Origin: Lysobacter sp. | GTDB taxonomy: Bacteria; Pseudomonadota; Gammaproteobacteria; Xanthomonadales; Xanthomonadaceae | DNA length: 64,000 bases | Assembly: GCA_019634715.1 (NCBI GenBank) | Contig: JAHCAU010000009.1 | Location: forward strand, 62,001 to 126,000 | Reading direction: 5' to 3' | Part shown: positions 8,147 to 15,608 of the stretch, piece by piece | Layout: the number at the start of each line of letters is the position of its first letter | Numbering within the stretch: position 1 is the first letter of the stretch | Notes under the pieces: model-generated | What the model saw: the letters and a program-made list of their open reading frames with translations, nothing else | The model's database searches: none | What the model was told of the DNA's origin: nothing | Program-made: the position numbers and the translations under genes

Positions 8147-11100
8147 CTATCCTTTCGGTCCGGTTGTCCAACGATGCGTTCTGCCACCCTCTCGCCATTG
8201 ATAGCGAATAGTAGCCCCTGAGTCAGCACTTGCTCTATTCATGTACCCCCTGCATGAAGTGCAGGGAGGACGCTGCCCCGTGATGGTCATTGTATGCCCT
8301 CGACCCAATGGCGTGTGAGTCACAGCGCGAGCTTCAGTATGCGATGCAAGCGTGTTCTTTGGGAAGCCTAAGGCTTTCTCAGCCGGTGTCATATTGCCAC
8401 TAACAACACGCTGGTGACTAACAAGCTTACCGTTCGCGTCCCGCACTAGAACATTAGCGTTATGGTGCCCTGGATCAACACCTCTTGGGCCACTTCTCTT
8501 GATTGGATCGCAAGCCACTTGCCCACTTCGTGACCCCGTCGCGGGCTTACCTGATCTCACCTGCCTAGCGATCGCCTTTCTTACACCATGTCTTTCGGCA
8601 TAGCGCAATGCAGAAATTCCACCCATCCTCGTACTGAGACGAGGCAACATTTTTCTCAATGCAAATCTCAGAATGAGCGTCCCAACAAGGCCGTCATTGT
8701 CCACATAAAGAAAAGGTGAACCATTCGCATAGCCATACGTGCTGATACCGCCATCCAACCCTATCGGGTCAGACTGCAAATAACGACCCGTGGTTGGATC
8801 GTAATCGCGGTAATAGTTGTAGTTAAAACCTGTGGCGCTGTCGTATCGCTGCCCTGGGAAGCGCATGTCGAACACGAAGACGTTGCCATCACCGTCCACG
8901 TCTTCGTTCGGCATACTGTCGCCGAAAGCTTCGCTGGCCAGATCCCAACGCCAGACTGCGACATTGCGATCCGGGTCGATCACCACGCGGGGCGTACCCA
9001 GCACGTCAGCTTCGATGTAGAACAGCTTCTGGCCTGCGCCGGCACCGACCAGCAAGCCGACGGGCAGGTCGTCCATCCAGATCGCCTGCTGGATCGGCTG
9101 GCCACTGGCATCGTAGTCGCCAATCCACTTACCGCTCTCGTCGTAGAGCGTGGTGATAGCGGCACCGCTGCCGTGCCGGTATACGCGCTCGTCCAAGCCG
9201 TTATAGAGGTAGCTCATCGCCACCACGCCGTCGTGCTTCACTAGACGCATGCGATTCGAGTCGTCGTACTCAAACTCACGCGTATTCGCGGGAGCAGCAG
9301 CTAATGACAGCACGCCCATGCTCTCCGTCTCGCTGGGCGGAGGCAGGATCGGGCCTGGACCCGGATCACCACCACCACCACCGCCGCCGCCGGGCGGGCC
9401 GTCGTCGCTGCCGCCGCCGGTGTTCGGCGTCATGTCGATACGGTACGTGTTGCCCACCGAGTCGTAGGCCCGGGACTGATTGCCGATCTGCGTCAGATGG
9501 TGCCGTGCGGGTGAGAGCGTGTACGGCGTCGTCACGCCTTGATCGGACTTCCAGGTCCGGTTGCCAGTCGCGTCGTAGCCGTAGCCCTGCAACAGGGTGT
9601 TCGTAGCCCCGTCCCGCACGTGGGTCAGACGATCGAGTCCATCGTAGTCGTAGCTACGGCGCGCTGGGTTCAAATGATCGGCCCGCCTCAGTGCTGTCAG
9701 GTTGCCTACCTCGTTGAACTGGTAGCCTTCGCTGATCCCGCCCGATGTCGGGTCAAGCACGAACTCGGGGTCGTAGTTCAGGTCATGCGACCGCTGCAAC
9801 TGGCGGTTGTTGCCGAACGTCCAGCGCCGAACCGGACCAAATGGGTAATAGCTAACACCGCTCAACAGCACCTTGGCCTGACCGTTGGCCAGCGTCACCC
9901 GCAGTTCCTGCGGACGGCCTTGCGGATCGCGCACTATCCGTAGACTGCTTCCATCCGGATAGGTCATGCCGATCATTTGATTGCCTGACGGCGGGTTCTG
10001 GCTCAACGTGTCCGAGCCAGGCAGGTTTCCACGGGGATCGGTGTGCAGGTAACGCACAACGTAGGTGCGCCCCTGCGTGGTCTGCAACTTGCGTACGGTG
10101 TTACCGTAACGGTCGTAGCAGTACTCGGTGCTACCGCTGGCATCGGTGATGCGAGACAGCTGACCTTTGGCGAATCGCTCTCCTGGCAGGCAGGCCTCGG
10201 GCGCGCCGTCGTAGAGATAGGCCACATTGCGGCTGCTGTCGGGATAGGACACCGATGCGAGCCGGTCAAGCGGATCGTACGCGTAGGTCGCGGTGATGCC
10301 ACGCGCATCGAGCCTCGTCAGGAGGTTGCCCGCTTCGTCATAGCTGAACCGGGTCGTCCTGGTGTCCTGACTCTGCTGGCGAACCAGATCGCCCAGACCA
10401 TTGTACTCATAGCTCGTCGGCAAGCCATTGGGATCAAGAACGTTCGTGACCTGATCCAGCGCGTCGTACTGGTACTGGGTCAGCGCGGCCACACCATCCA
10501 CGTCCTGCAGGGTACTGCGCAGGCGGCCCAGTGCGTCATAGTCGTGCCCAGTTTTGCGCCCGAGCGCGTCGGTCACCAGCGAAAGGTTGTCTCCCTTGTC
10601 GTAACCGAACGTGATGCCATGCTGGTAAGCGTCGACCTGCCGCTCCAGCCTGCCGAGCGTGTCAAAGGTGGCCGTCAGCGTGCGCAGCAGCGTGCCCGCG
10701 GGGTCATAGGCATGCTCGCCGGTCCGCTCGCCCGCAGCGTTCAGTGTGAACGAGAGACGGTTGCCGGTGGCATCGACGATTGCCGTGAGCCGTTGGCCTG
10801 CGTCGTATTCATAGGTGGTTGATGCCCCATCGGGGAGGGTGATGCGGTGTACGGTACCGGTCGGATCGTACTCAACCTGCGTGATCTGGTCGTCGGTCTC
10901 GCTGGCGTCGTCCGATCCTCGAATCTTGCTCGCCACCACGCGACCACGTGGGTCGTACACCAGATCGGTCAAGACGCCGTTGGCGTCGCGCATCGAGAGC
11001 AGGCGACCCGCTCCGTCATAGCGCAGGTTCTCGATGACGTGACCAACGGAATTGATCGTCCGCCATAGGTCACCCTTGCGGTACGGGCACGTCGAAGGAG

Positions 11101-13237
11101 ACGATGCACAGGACACTTCGTCTGTCGGGCGATACTCGTAGCGAACGACATCGACTGCGCCGGGACGCGGCCCGTCGACGGACGTCACCAGACCGACAAC
11201 AGGACACACCCCCGATGTCACATCCGCAGCTTCGCAGTGAGTCGCGCTCGTCAGGCGGCTCGCACCAGTGACCGGATCGATTTGGGCGACGGAGGTGACC
11301 TGATGACGGCTGTTGTAGGTCCAGACCATCCGCGCAACCAGCGTACCAGCCTTGTCCTTCGTACGCTGCTCAGTCACCAACCCAGATACAGGATGGTGAC
11401 TGAATTCTTCCCGGCGCTCTTCGTCCGTCCCGACCGCCGAGATTACCAAGGTGCGGAAAGCGTCCGTATACCCGTATTCAGTCCGGACATTGCGTTTGTC
11501 GGTCAGGCTCTCCAAGCGGCCTAGGCTGTCGAAGGTCTGACGATCGCTGTCCGCACCTTCCTGCACCGCCAGAACACGCCGATACATGCCGGGCTGGATC
11601 GTGTAGCCGCGCGCGCCGCCATCGGCGGTATCGAGTGTGGCACTGTCTTCGTCCGGGTAGCTAATCGAGGTCAGTTCGTTCGGAATGCCTAGAACGCGAC
11701 TGGAGAGCGCACGCCCGCGCGCATCGTACTGAAATGATGCATAGCGCCGATTGTCTTCGGCCGTGATCCCGGTCAGCTGGTTCGGCTGGTTGTCTCCCGC
11801 CAATCCCTGCTCGTTGTAGTGGTATTGGCGGATGGCGTTGCCGGGATATGTAACCCGGGTTAGATTGCGATGATTGTCGTAGTCGTAAGCTACCGACCTG
11901 CCATCCGGCAGGTGGATGCGCCGGAGCATGTTGTCGGCATACTCGAAACTCAACGCACGCCCCTGCGCGTCAGTCACTGTCGCAAGCACGCCGTTAGCGT
12001 AGGCGAGCACGATGTCGCTCAATGGTTCTTCCGGGTCACGAACGGCAATCAGCTTGCCGTCTAGGTCGAACTCCCGAACCTCGCCACCGGACATCCGCAG
12101 GCGCCAACCGATCCCACCGGTGTTGACACGCTCCAGCACCTGATCGGTTGAGTTCTCGCCCCGATAGCGATTCCCGCTGATGAGCGCAAAGCCTTCGTAG
12201 CTTCCGGTCTCATCCACATGAATATATGGCGTGGATTGGCCCGTGATTACCCGATCGCTCCAGGTGTGATTCCAGCCAACAGCAAACCTGCTGTTATTTC
12301 TGAACTGCCGGAGGGAGCGGTAGTGCCTGCTGAATGAGCGTCCAGCAAAAATGAAGTCTTCCTCATGGCGCTGCTTTTCGCCAGTCGCCGGATAGATCGG
12401 GTTCTCGCTTCCAGCGCAACCACCACATTGCTGAATCGGCGCCTCCACCCAAGCCACGCTACCGTTGCGAGCCTTGCAGACGTTGTCTTGCTCCAGCGTC
12501 GCCTCGTTCACTGCCATGCCGATGGGCTGATAGCCGTTCCGGCAGTAGAGCGTGGTGCGCTTGGATATTTTCCATTCATGCGTCCGTATGGTCGCACCGC
12601 TTGTGCACGTTGCAGTCGTCTTCACAAGCCTTAGCTTGAGATAGCGAACCTCACCGTGAGTGATCGGATTCAAAGTCCCGACCAAGCTTGGATTCGCGTA
12701 GCCCTCTGAAGACTCCGAAGTCACAGTCCCATTGATGGTGCAACCGGACCATATCCCTCTCAGCTTGTTCTCCACAGCCGTGATTAATGCAGTTTCGTCA
12801 CCACACCAGTCGCCGGAGGTTGCATATTTCGGGTCCGGCGGCGCGACCGAGCAACCGTGTTTTCCCTGCCCATAGATGCCCGCATCGCCAAAGTACATGG
12901 GGCCGTAGAACGTATCGGCACGGCGATCCCGAACCGTGTACTGCAGACGCAACGTCCCGGGACGAATTTCGGCTGTATTGAAGTGTTCCAACTGATCGCC
13001 GGCACCGTAGAAGTCAGGATCAGCGCGCATCACCGCCTCAGCCTGGTCCATCGTGCTGAAGATCTGCGTTGTGGAATTTGTTCGATAGACCGGCGGCGAC
13101 GTGGAGGTCACCACCTGGGCAATGGCCCCGGCCCCTGCGAGTGCAGCCAGCAAGAACAACAACCGACCAGGTAGTCGGAATCGTTGCTTGGCGCTGCCTT
13201 GACCGGATGGCCGGTCGGTGCTTGATGCTTCAGTCAT
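8147..13237 (-). CDS. Rhs/YD-repeat polymorphic toxin with C-terminal deaminase-like tip
   Basis: The product has 1696 residues. In order: a basic N-region and hydrophobic stretch at 25-40 ending AIA, which looks like a Sec signal peptide (cleavage near 40/41); a Cys-containing N-domain; a DUF6531-like start of the cage (from about 277, NPIYPATGEKQ); many YD repeats; a Gly/Pro linker at about 1269-1302; and the Rhs-associated core (YYRDYDPTTGRYLQSDPIGL, about 1470-1490). After this comes a 179-residue tip from about 1518. The tip has His1633-Thr-Glu1635 and PPC1659-TS-C1662, the zinc and catalytic pattern of the cytidine-deaminase superfamily. It recalls the Pput_2613-like toxin deaminases, unverified. 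The start is supported by AGGGTGA before ATG 13237. The gene sits between the CsrA-like operon head and the Imm10-like gene. No VgrG or PAAR is present, so export may be Sec-dependent. Confidence 0.93.
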   Translation of the reverse strand: MTEASSTDRPSGQGSAKQRFRLPGRLLFLLAALAGAGAIAQVVTSTSPPVYRTNSTTQIFSTMDQAEAVMRADPDFYGAGDQLEHFNTAEIRPGTLRLQYTVRDRRADTFYGPMYFGDAGIYGQGKHGCSVAPPDPKYATSGDWCGDETALITAVENKLRGIWSGCTINGTVTSESSEGYANPSLVGTLNPITHGEVRYLKLRLVKTTATCTSGATIRTHEWKISKRTTLYCRNGYQPIGMAVNEATLEQDNVCKARNGSVAWVEAPIQQCGGCAGSENPIYPATGEKQRHEEDFIFAGRSFSRHYRSLRQFRNNSRFAVGWNHTWSDRVITGQSTPYIHVDETGSYEGFALISGNRYRGENSTDQVLERVNTGGIGWRLRMSGGEVREFDLDGKLIAVRDPEEPLSDIVLAYANGVLATVTDAQGRALSFEYADNMLRRIHLPDGRSVAYDYDNHRNLTRVTYPGNAIRQYHYNEQGLAGDNQPNQLTGITAEDNRRYASFQYDARGRALSSRVLGIPNELTSISYPDEDSATLDTADGGARGYTIQPGMYRRVLAVQEGADSDRQTFDSLGRLESLTDKRNVRTEYGYTDAFRTLVISAVGTDEERREEFSHHPVSGLVTEQRTKDKAGTLVARMVWTYNSRHQVTSVAQIDPVTGASRLTSATHCEAADVTSGVCPVVGLVTSVDGPRPGAVDVVRYEYRPTDEVSCASSPSTCPYRKGDLWRTINSVGHVIENLRYDGAGRLLSMRDANGVLTDLVYDPRGRVVASKIRGSDDASETDDQITQVEYDPTGTVHRITLPDGASTTYEYDAGQRLTAIVDATGNRLSFTLNAAGERTGEHAYDPAGTLLRTLTATFDTLGRLERQVDAYQHGITFGYDKGDNLSLVTDALGRKTGHDYDALGRLRSTLQDVDGVAALTQYQYDALDQVTNVLDPNGLPTSYEYNGLGDLVRQQSQDTRTTRFSYDEAGNLLTRLDARGITATYAYDPLDRLASVSYPDSSRNVAYLYDGAPEACLPGERFAKGQLSRITDASGSTEYCYDRYGNTVRKLQTTQGRTYVVRYLHTDPRGNLPGSDTLSQNPPSGNQMIGMTYPDGSSLRIVRDPQGRPQELRVTLANGQAKVLLSGVSYYPFGPVRRWTFGNNRQLQRSHDLNYDPEFVLDPTSGGISEGYQFNEVGNLTALRRADHLNPARRSYDYDGLDRLTHVRDGATNTLLQGYGYDATGNRTWKSDQGVTTPYTLSPARHHLTQIGNQSRAYDSVGNTYRIDMTPNTGGGSDDGPPGGGGGGGGDPGPGPILPPPSETESMGVLSLAAAPANTREFEYDDSNRMRLVKHDGVVAMSYLYNGLDERVYRHGSGAAITTLYDESGKWIGDYDASGQPIQQAIWMDDLPVGLLVGAGAGQKLFYIEADVLGTPRVVIDPDRNVAVWRWDLASEAFGDSMPNEDVDGDGNVFVFDMRFPGQRYDSATGFNYNYYRDYDPTTGRYLQSDPIGLDGGISTYGYANGSPFLYVDNDGLVGTLILRFALRKMLPRLSTRMGGISALRYAERHGVRKAIARQVRSGKPATGSRSGQVACDPIKRSGPRGVDPGHHNANVLVRDANGKLVSHQRVVSGNMTPAEKALGFPKNTLASHTEARAVTHTPLGRGHTMTITGQRPPCTSCRGYMNRASADSGATIRYQWREGGRTHRWTTGPKG

Positions 13238-13425
13238 GAGATTTCACCCTGTTGTGCGATCGATCGGCGTGCTGTCCACACGTCGGCCCATGGGGCGGGC
13301 TCGCGCACGCGATGCCCGCGTTCACATGAACGCGCATCGGTGTCTCTGGGGTTGAGATTTGGCGTAGCCACCGAATCGATGTCCTGTTGAAGAAATATCG
13401 ACAAGAAGACGCAGCGCGCACTCGG
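13238..13425 (-). promoter_or_regulatory. 188-base leader of rhs with hairpin and two GGA motifs
   Basis: This spacer separates the 94-residue gene from rhs. It has a hairpin at 13311-13338 (GATGC arms outside, GCGTTCA arms inside). On the minus strand it contains exactly two GGA triplets, in ACAGGACA (TCC at 13382-13384) and TGTGGACA (TCC at 13275-13277). GGA is the core of CsrA binding sites, so translational control by the CsrA-like products upstream is possible. The ribosome site of rhs itself is AGGG and not GGA. This is a hypothesis. Confidence 0.35.
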
Positions 13426-13710
13426 CTACATCTCGCCTGTCGGCGATGCCTTCCATGACGGGATTGGTGGTTCTTGTTGCAACGCCTGCCGCCTGATGGC
13501 GGCCCTTGGCTGTGGAGGATTGTAACCGTCCTCCGGCGGCTGTGACGTCCCTGTCAGAACCGGCAGGGTCAGGTGGTAGTATATGCCCCGCCCTTCCAGT
13601 TCGTGGTCAGCATCGCGGAACCGCAGCTGCGACAGGCTGACGCGGCTTGCCACGTCTGCGCCGGTGATCTGATTCACCGGGCCGTTGAGCAGGGTTTCGC
13701 TCGTTCGCAT
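13426..13710 (-). CDS. 94-residue unknown protein of the CsrA-like/Rhs operon
   Basis: Not recognised. ATG 13710 lies 5 bases after the stop of the membrane microprotein, and codons keep the GC-rich third position, so it looks genuinely coding. The N-terminal half is a mixed soluble sequence (VASRVSLSQLRFRDADHEL). The C-terminal half is rich in Pro and Gln (SQPPEDGYNPPQPR). A reading extended upstream to a TTG at 13785 would overlap the microprotein in another frame and is less likely. GRGIYYHLTLP faintly resembles the DGAHFYLLTL strand of the neighbouring CsrA-like protein, but too little to claim homology. It sits between the CsrA-like genes and rhs in one transcription unit. Confidence 0.55.
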   Translation of the reverse strand: MRTSETLLNGPVNQITGADVASRVSLSQLRFRDADHELEGRGIYYHLTLPVLTGTSQPPEDGYNPPQPRAAIRRQALQQEPPIPSWKASPTGEM

Positions 13711-13715
13711 CCGGG

Positions 13716-13838
13716 TCAACAGCAGGTGAACAGCAAGACGCCGATGAACAAACGGGCCAGCGTCTCGATCAAGGTCAGCAGCCAATCCGGCCAGAACCGA
13801 AGCGTTCTACCTGGTTCGATCCTAATCTCATGCTGCAT
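13716..13838 (-). CDS. 40-residue single-pass membrane microprotein
   Basis: ATG 13836-13838 directly follows the TGA of the CsrA-like gene (TGAATG), an arrangement typical of translational coupling. The 40 residues have a short charged N-terminus (MQHEIRIEPGRT), then a hydrophobic span at about 16-38 (WLLTLIET...LFIGVLLF) ending in Cys-Cys. It is not recognised. It would insert in the inner membrane. Because the reading frame is short it is easily missed. Support is the exact junction with the upstream stop, the sensible membrane topology, and the next gene starting 5 bases after its stop. Confidence 0.55.
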   Translation of the reverse strand: MQHEIRIEPGRTLRFWPDWLLTLIETLARLFIGVLLFTCC

Positions 13839-14285
13839 TCAAGCTGCGGCACGGCACGAGACGGACAGGTTCGCGTCGCGCAACCACGCGCTGACTGGAA
13901 TGCTGGGCGGGGTTCGGCCCGACGCGACCAGCTTCCTGTGATGGATTTCCTCGCGATCCACTTCTATGGTTTTTGGCGCATCCACTCCGATCTTGATCTG
14001 ACGGTTGCGCAGTGCCTCCATGCCCAGATACGTCGGCTTGAACGAGACCCTGACGCTCGCCTCGCCTACGCGGAATTGATCTTGGCTCAGCAGCGTCAAC
14101 AGGTAGAAGTGCGCGCCGTCACCCAGAAGGACGCCCCTCATCTTCATGCCATTGAGCAATACAGGCACGCTTGGGGGTGCCAGCACACCGAGGATGACGT
14201 GGAAGCACAGCTTGTCGTACACGGTGAGGCAGATGGTGTCGCCGATGTAGATGGTTTCGCCGATACGGCGCGTGAGAATCAGCAC
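13839..14285 (-). CDS. Tandem CsrA-like protein (fused pseudodimer) with one intact composite RNA-binding site
   Basis: The product has 148 residues, started at GTG 14285 behind AAGGAG at 6-base spacing; the Shine-Dalgarno overlaps the TAA of the gene upstream. Residues 1-47 align without gaps to CsrA: LILTRRIGETIYIGD keeps strand 1 with Arg6 and Arg7, but the strand-5 region (PSVPVLLNG) has lost Arg44 (Leu44). Residues 60-114 form a second CsrA copy. Its strand 1 (FYLLTLLSQDQFRVGE) has Leu65 and Leu66 in place of the arginines, while its strand 5 is nearly canonical (QIKIGVDAPKTIEVDREEI, Arg111). CsrA is normally a 60-residue homodimer that binds GGA-containing mRNA with strand 1 of one chain and strand 5 of the other. 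So one composite site is kept and one lost. A 34-residue tail follows. It likely regulates this operon's mRNA. Confidence 0.8.
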   Translation of the reverse strand: MLILTRRIGETIYIGDTICLTVYDKLCFHVILGVLAPPSVPVLLNGMKMRGVLLGDGAHFYLLTLLSQDQFRVGEASVRVSFKPTYLGMEALRNRQIKIGVDAPKTIEVDREEIHHRKLVASGRTPPSIPVSAWLRDANLSVSCRAAA

Positions 14286-14295
14286 GGCGCACTCC

Positions 14296-14688
14296 TTAAT
14301 TGCAGAGGTGCCGCGCACCCGCGCGGCGGATGTCGGAACCACGGCCTTCATGCTTGTAGCTGATACAGAGTCCACCCGACGTCGCGATCCCGACATGGAC
14401 GTAGTTGCAGCACTCCGCGGTCATTGAAACTGCGTCGCCGGGAAGCCAGACCATGACCTGCACGTCATTGATGCAGAAGCGTCTGACCTGAAAGAGGGGG
14501 AAGTAGTAGGACACCTCTCCGTCCCGCATCGGCAAAGAACTGAGGACGGCGCCGTCGAATGCCAGCTCTGAATCGACCGGCACGGTCACGCGGACGGCAA
14601 CGCGGTCGTTCCGCCGGCCTTGGACCGCTACCCGGATCACCTCCCCAATGCGGATCACACCACCCAAACTACAGGTCATCACCAACAT
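14296..14688 (-). CDS. Degenerate tandem CsrA-like protein, paralog of the next gene
   Basis: The product has 130 residues, started at ATG 14688 after GAGG. It has the same two-part layout as the 13839-14285 product. MLVMTCSLGGVIRIGE corresponds to CsrA strands 1-2 with Arg6-Arg7 replaced by Cys-Ser. The second part (DGEVSYYFPLFQVRRFCIND then NYVHVGIATSGG) follows the paralog's DGAHFYLLTLLSQDQFRVGE and RQIKIGVDAP. Neither half keeps an obvious Arg44 equivalent, so classical GGA-RNA binding is doubtful. It may partner or antagonise its neighbour. It is the first gene of the minus-strand operon and faces the divergent repressor across 160 bases. Assignment to the CsrA fold rests mainly on its paralog. 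Confidence 0.62.
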   Translation of the reverse strand: MLVMTCSLGGVIRIGEVIRVAVQGRRNDRVAVRVTVPVDSELAFDGAVLSSLPMRDGEVSYYFPLFQVRRFCINDVQVMVWLPGDAVSMTAECCNYVHVGIATSGGLCISYKHEGRGSDIRRAGARHLCN

Positions 14689-14848
14689 GCGCCCTCGCTC
14701 CCTGTTCTGTTGACCCGCAGGCACTTGAGGCCGGTTCGGGCGTCCGAGACTGCAAAATACACCATTGGTTAATTACAATACAATATCCAAACTTTACAAG
14801 GCGCCACCCGCGTCGTTTAATCGGTCAGCACAGACAGGAGCCAGCCCG
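14689..14848. promoter_or_regulatory. Divergent promoter/operator region between the CsrA-like operon and the CI-like repressor
   Basis: The segment 14755-14800 is an AT-rich patch in GC-rich surroundings (e.g. GGTTAATTACAATACAATAT). On the minus strand TTGTAT, 18 bases, TATTTT is a plausible promoter for the CsrA-like operon. The repressor gene on the other side probably binds here, as CI-type regulators usually control a shared operator. No clean dyad stands out. Confidence 0.45.
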
Positions 14849-15502
14849 ATGCCCATGGACGCCTTTGCCCAGGCACTCGACACCGCCATCGATCAATCCG
14901 GGATGCGTGGCGACCATCTCGCCAAGCAAATCGGCGCAACCCCGAACCAGCTGTCCCAGTGGAGAAACGGCCGCCGGCCGGTGCCCGCGCATTACGCGCC
15001 ACCTCTCGCTTCGCTCCTTTCCGTGCGTCCGGAGACGATCAGCAATGCATATGCTCGTGTGATCGAAGCGGAATTTTCGATTGACGGAAACGATGCTTCT
15101 GCAATTCCCCGCGGCAACGTGCGCATCGCGCGGCTTGCCGACTTCGGCAAACCCGATGCCATGGATGACTGTTACCTGCTCGAAGTGCTTGCGCGGCGGA
15201 AGCTGGGCACGACGCCCGTCGACCACTGTCGTTGGACACTGCAACCCAATGCCGCCATGGCACCCCTGATCGAACGAGATGGTGTGCTGCTGGTCGACAC
15301 CCGCATCAGCGACCATGCAGATGTGATGGACAGCGCGATTTACGCCTTCACGTTGTGGGGGCGGCCGGATGTCCGGCGGATCTTCGTTCGACGCGACCAT
15401 CTGCTGCTGGTCGCGCAATCCCCCGAAGTCGAACGAATCGAAGTGCACAGCGGCGATCTGGCTGATCTGCAACTGCATGGAATGGTCGTCGGCTGGCTGT
15501 GA
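14849..15502 (+). CDS. CI-like repressor: HTH plus inactive S24 (LexA-type) domain
   Basis: The product has 217 residues, started at ATG 14849 after AGGAG. Residues 5-60 form an XRE-type helix-turn-helix (LAKQIGATPNQLSQWRNGRRP). Residues about 125-215 resemble the peptidase S24 domain of LexA and CI repressors (GVLLVDTRI... IYAF... VRRIFVRRD). At the active-site positions the usual Ser-Met-x-Pro is Ala136-Met-Ala-Pro, and the usual Lys is Arg176 or Arg177, so RecA-stimulated self-cleavage should not work. It would then act as a constitutive or ligand-controlled repressor. It is divergent from the CsrA-like/Rhs operon and is the best candidate for its transcriptional control. Confidence 0.83.
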   Translation: MPMDAFAQALDTAIDQSGMRGDHLAKQIGATPNQLSQWRNGRRPVPAHYAPPLASLLSVRPETISNAYARVIEAEFSIDGNDASAIPRGNVRIARLADFGKPDAMDDCYLLEVLARRKLGTTPVDHCRWTLQPNAAMAPLIERDGVLLVDTRISDHADVMDSAIYAFTLWGRPDVRRIFVRRDHLLLVAQSPEVERIEVHSGDLADLQLHGMVVGWL

Positions 15503-15608
15503 AGAAGCCCGCCGGCTTACGACATCCGGCTCGATTTACTTTACGATCCATGGTGATCCAGGCATTAGGATCAGCCGCGACGACGCCAGGACGCAGGGGA
15601 ACTGAGGC

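Noticed and set aside
9304..9606. Plus-strand frame with a run of His and Arg
   Set aside because: It is the antisense reading of the Gly/Pro-rich linker of the Rhs protein.
13426..13785. Reading the 94-residue gene from TTG 13785 as a third CsrA-like protein
   Set aside because: The upstream part lies out of frame over the microprotein, and the claimed CsrA resemblance is limited to about ten residues.
13839..14363. Plus-strand frames overlapping the CsrA-like genes
   Set aside because: The minus strand has Shine-Dalgarno sites, exact stop-start junctions and strong CsrA similarity; the plus-strand frames have none of these.
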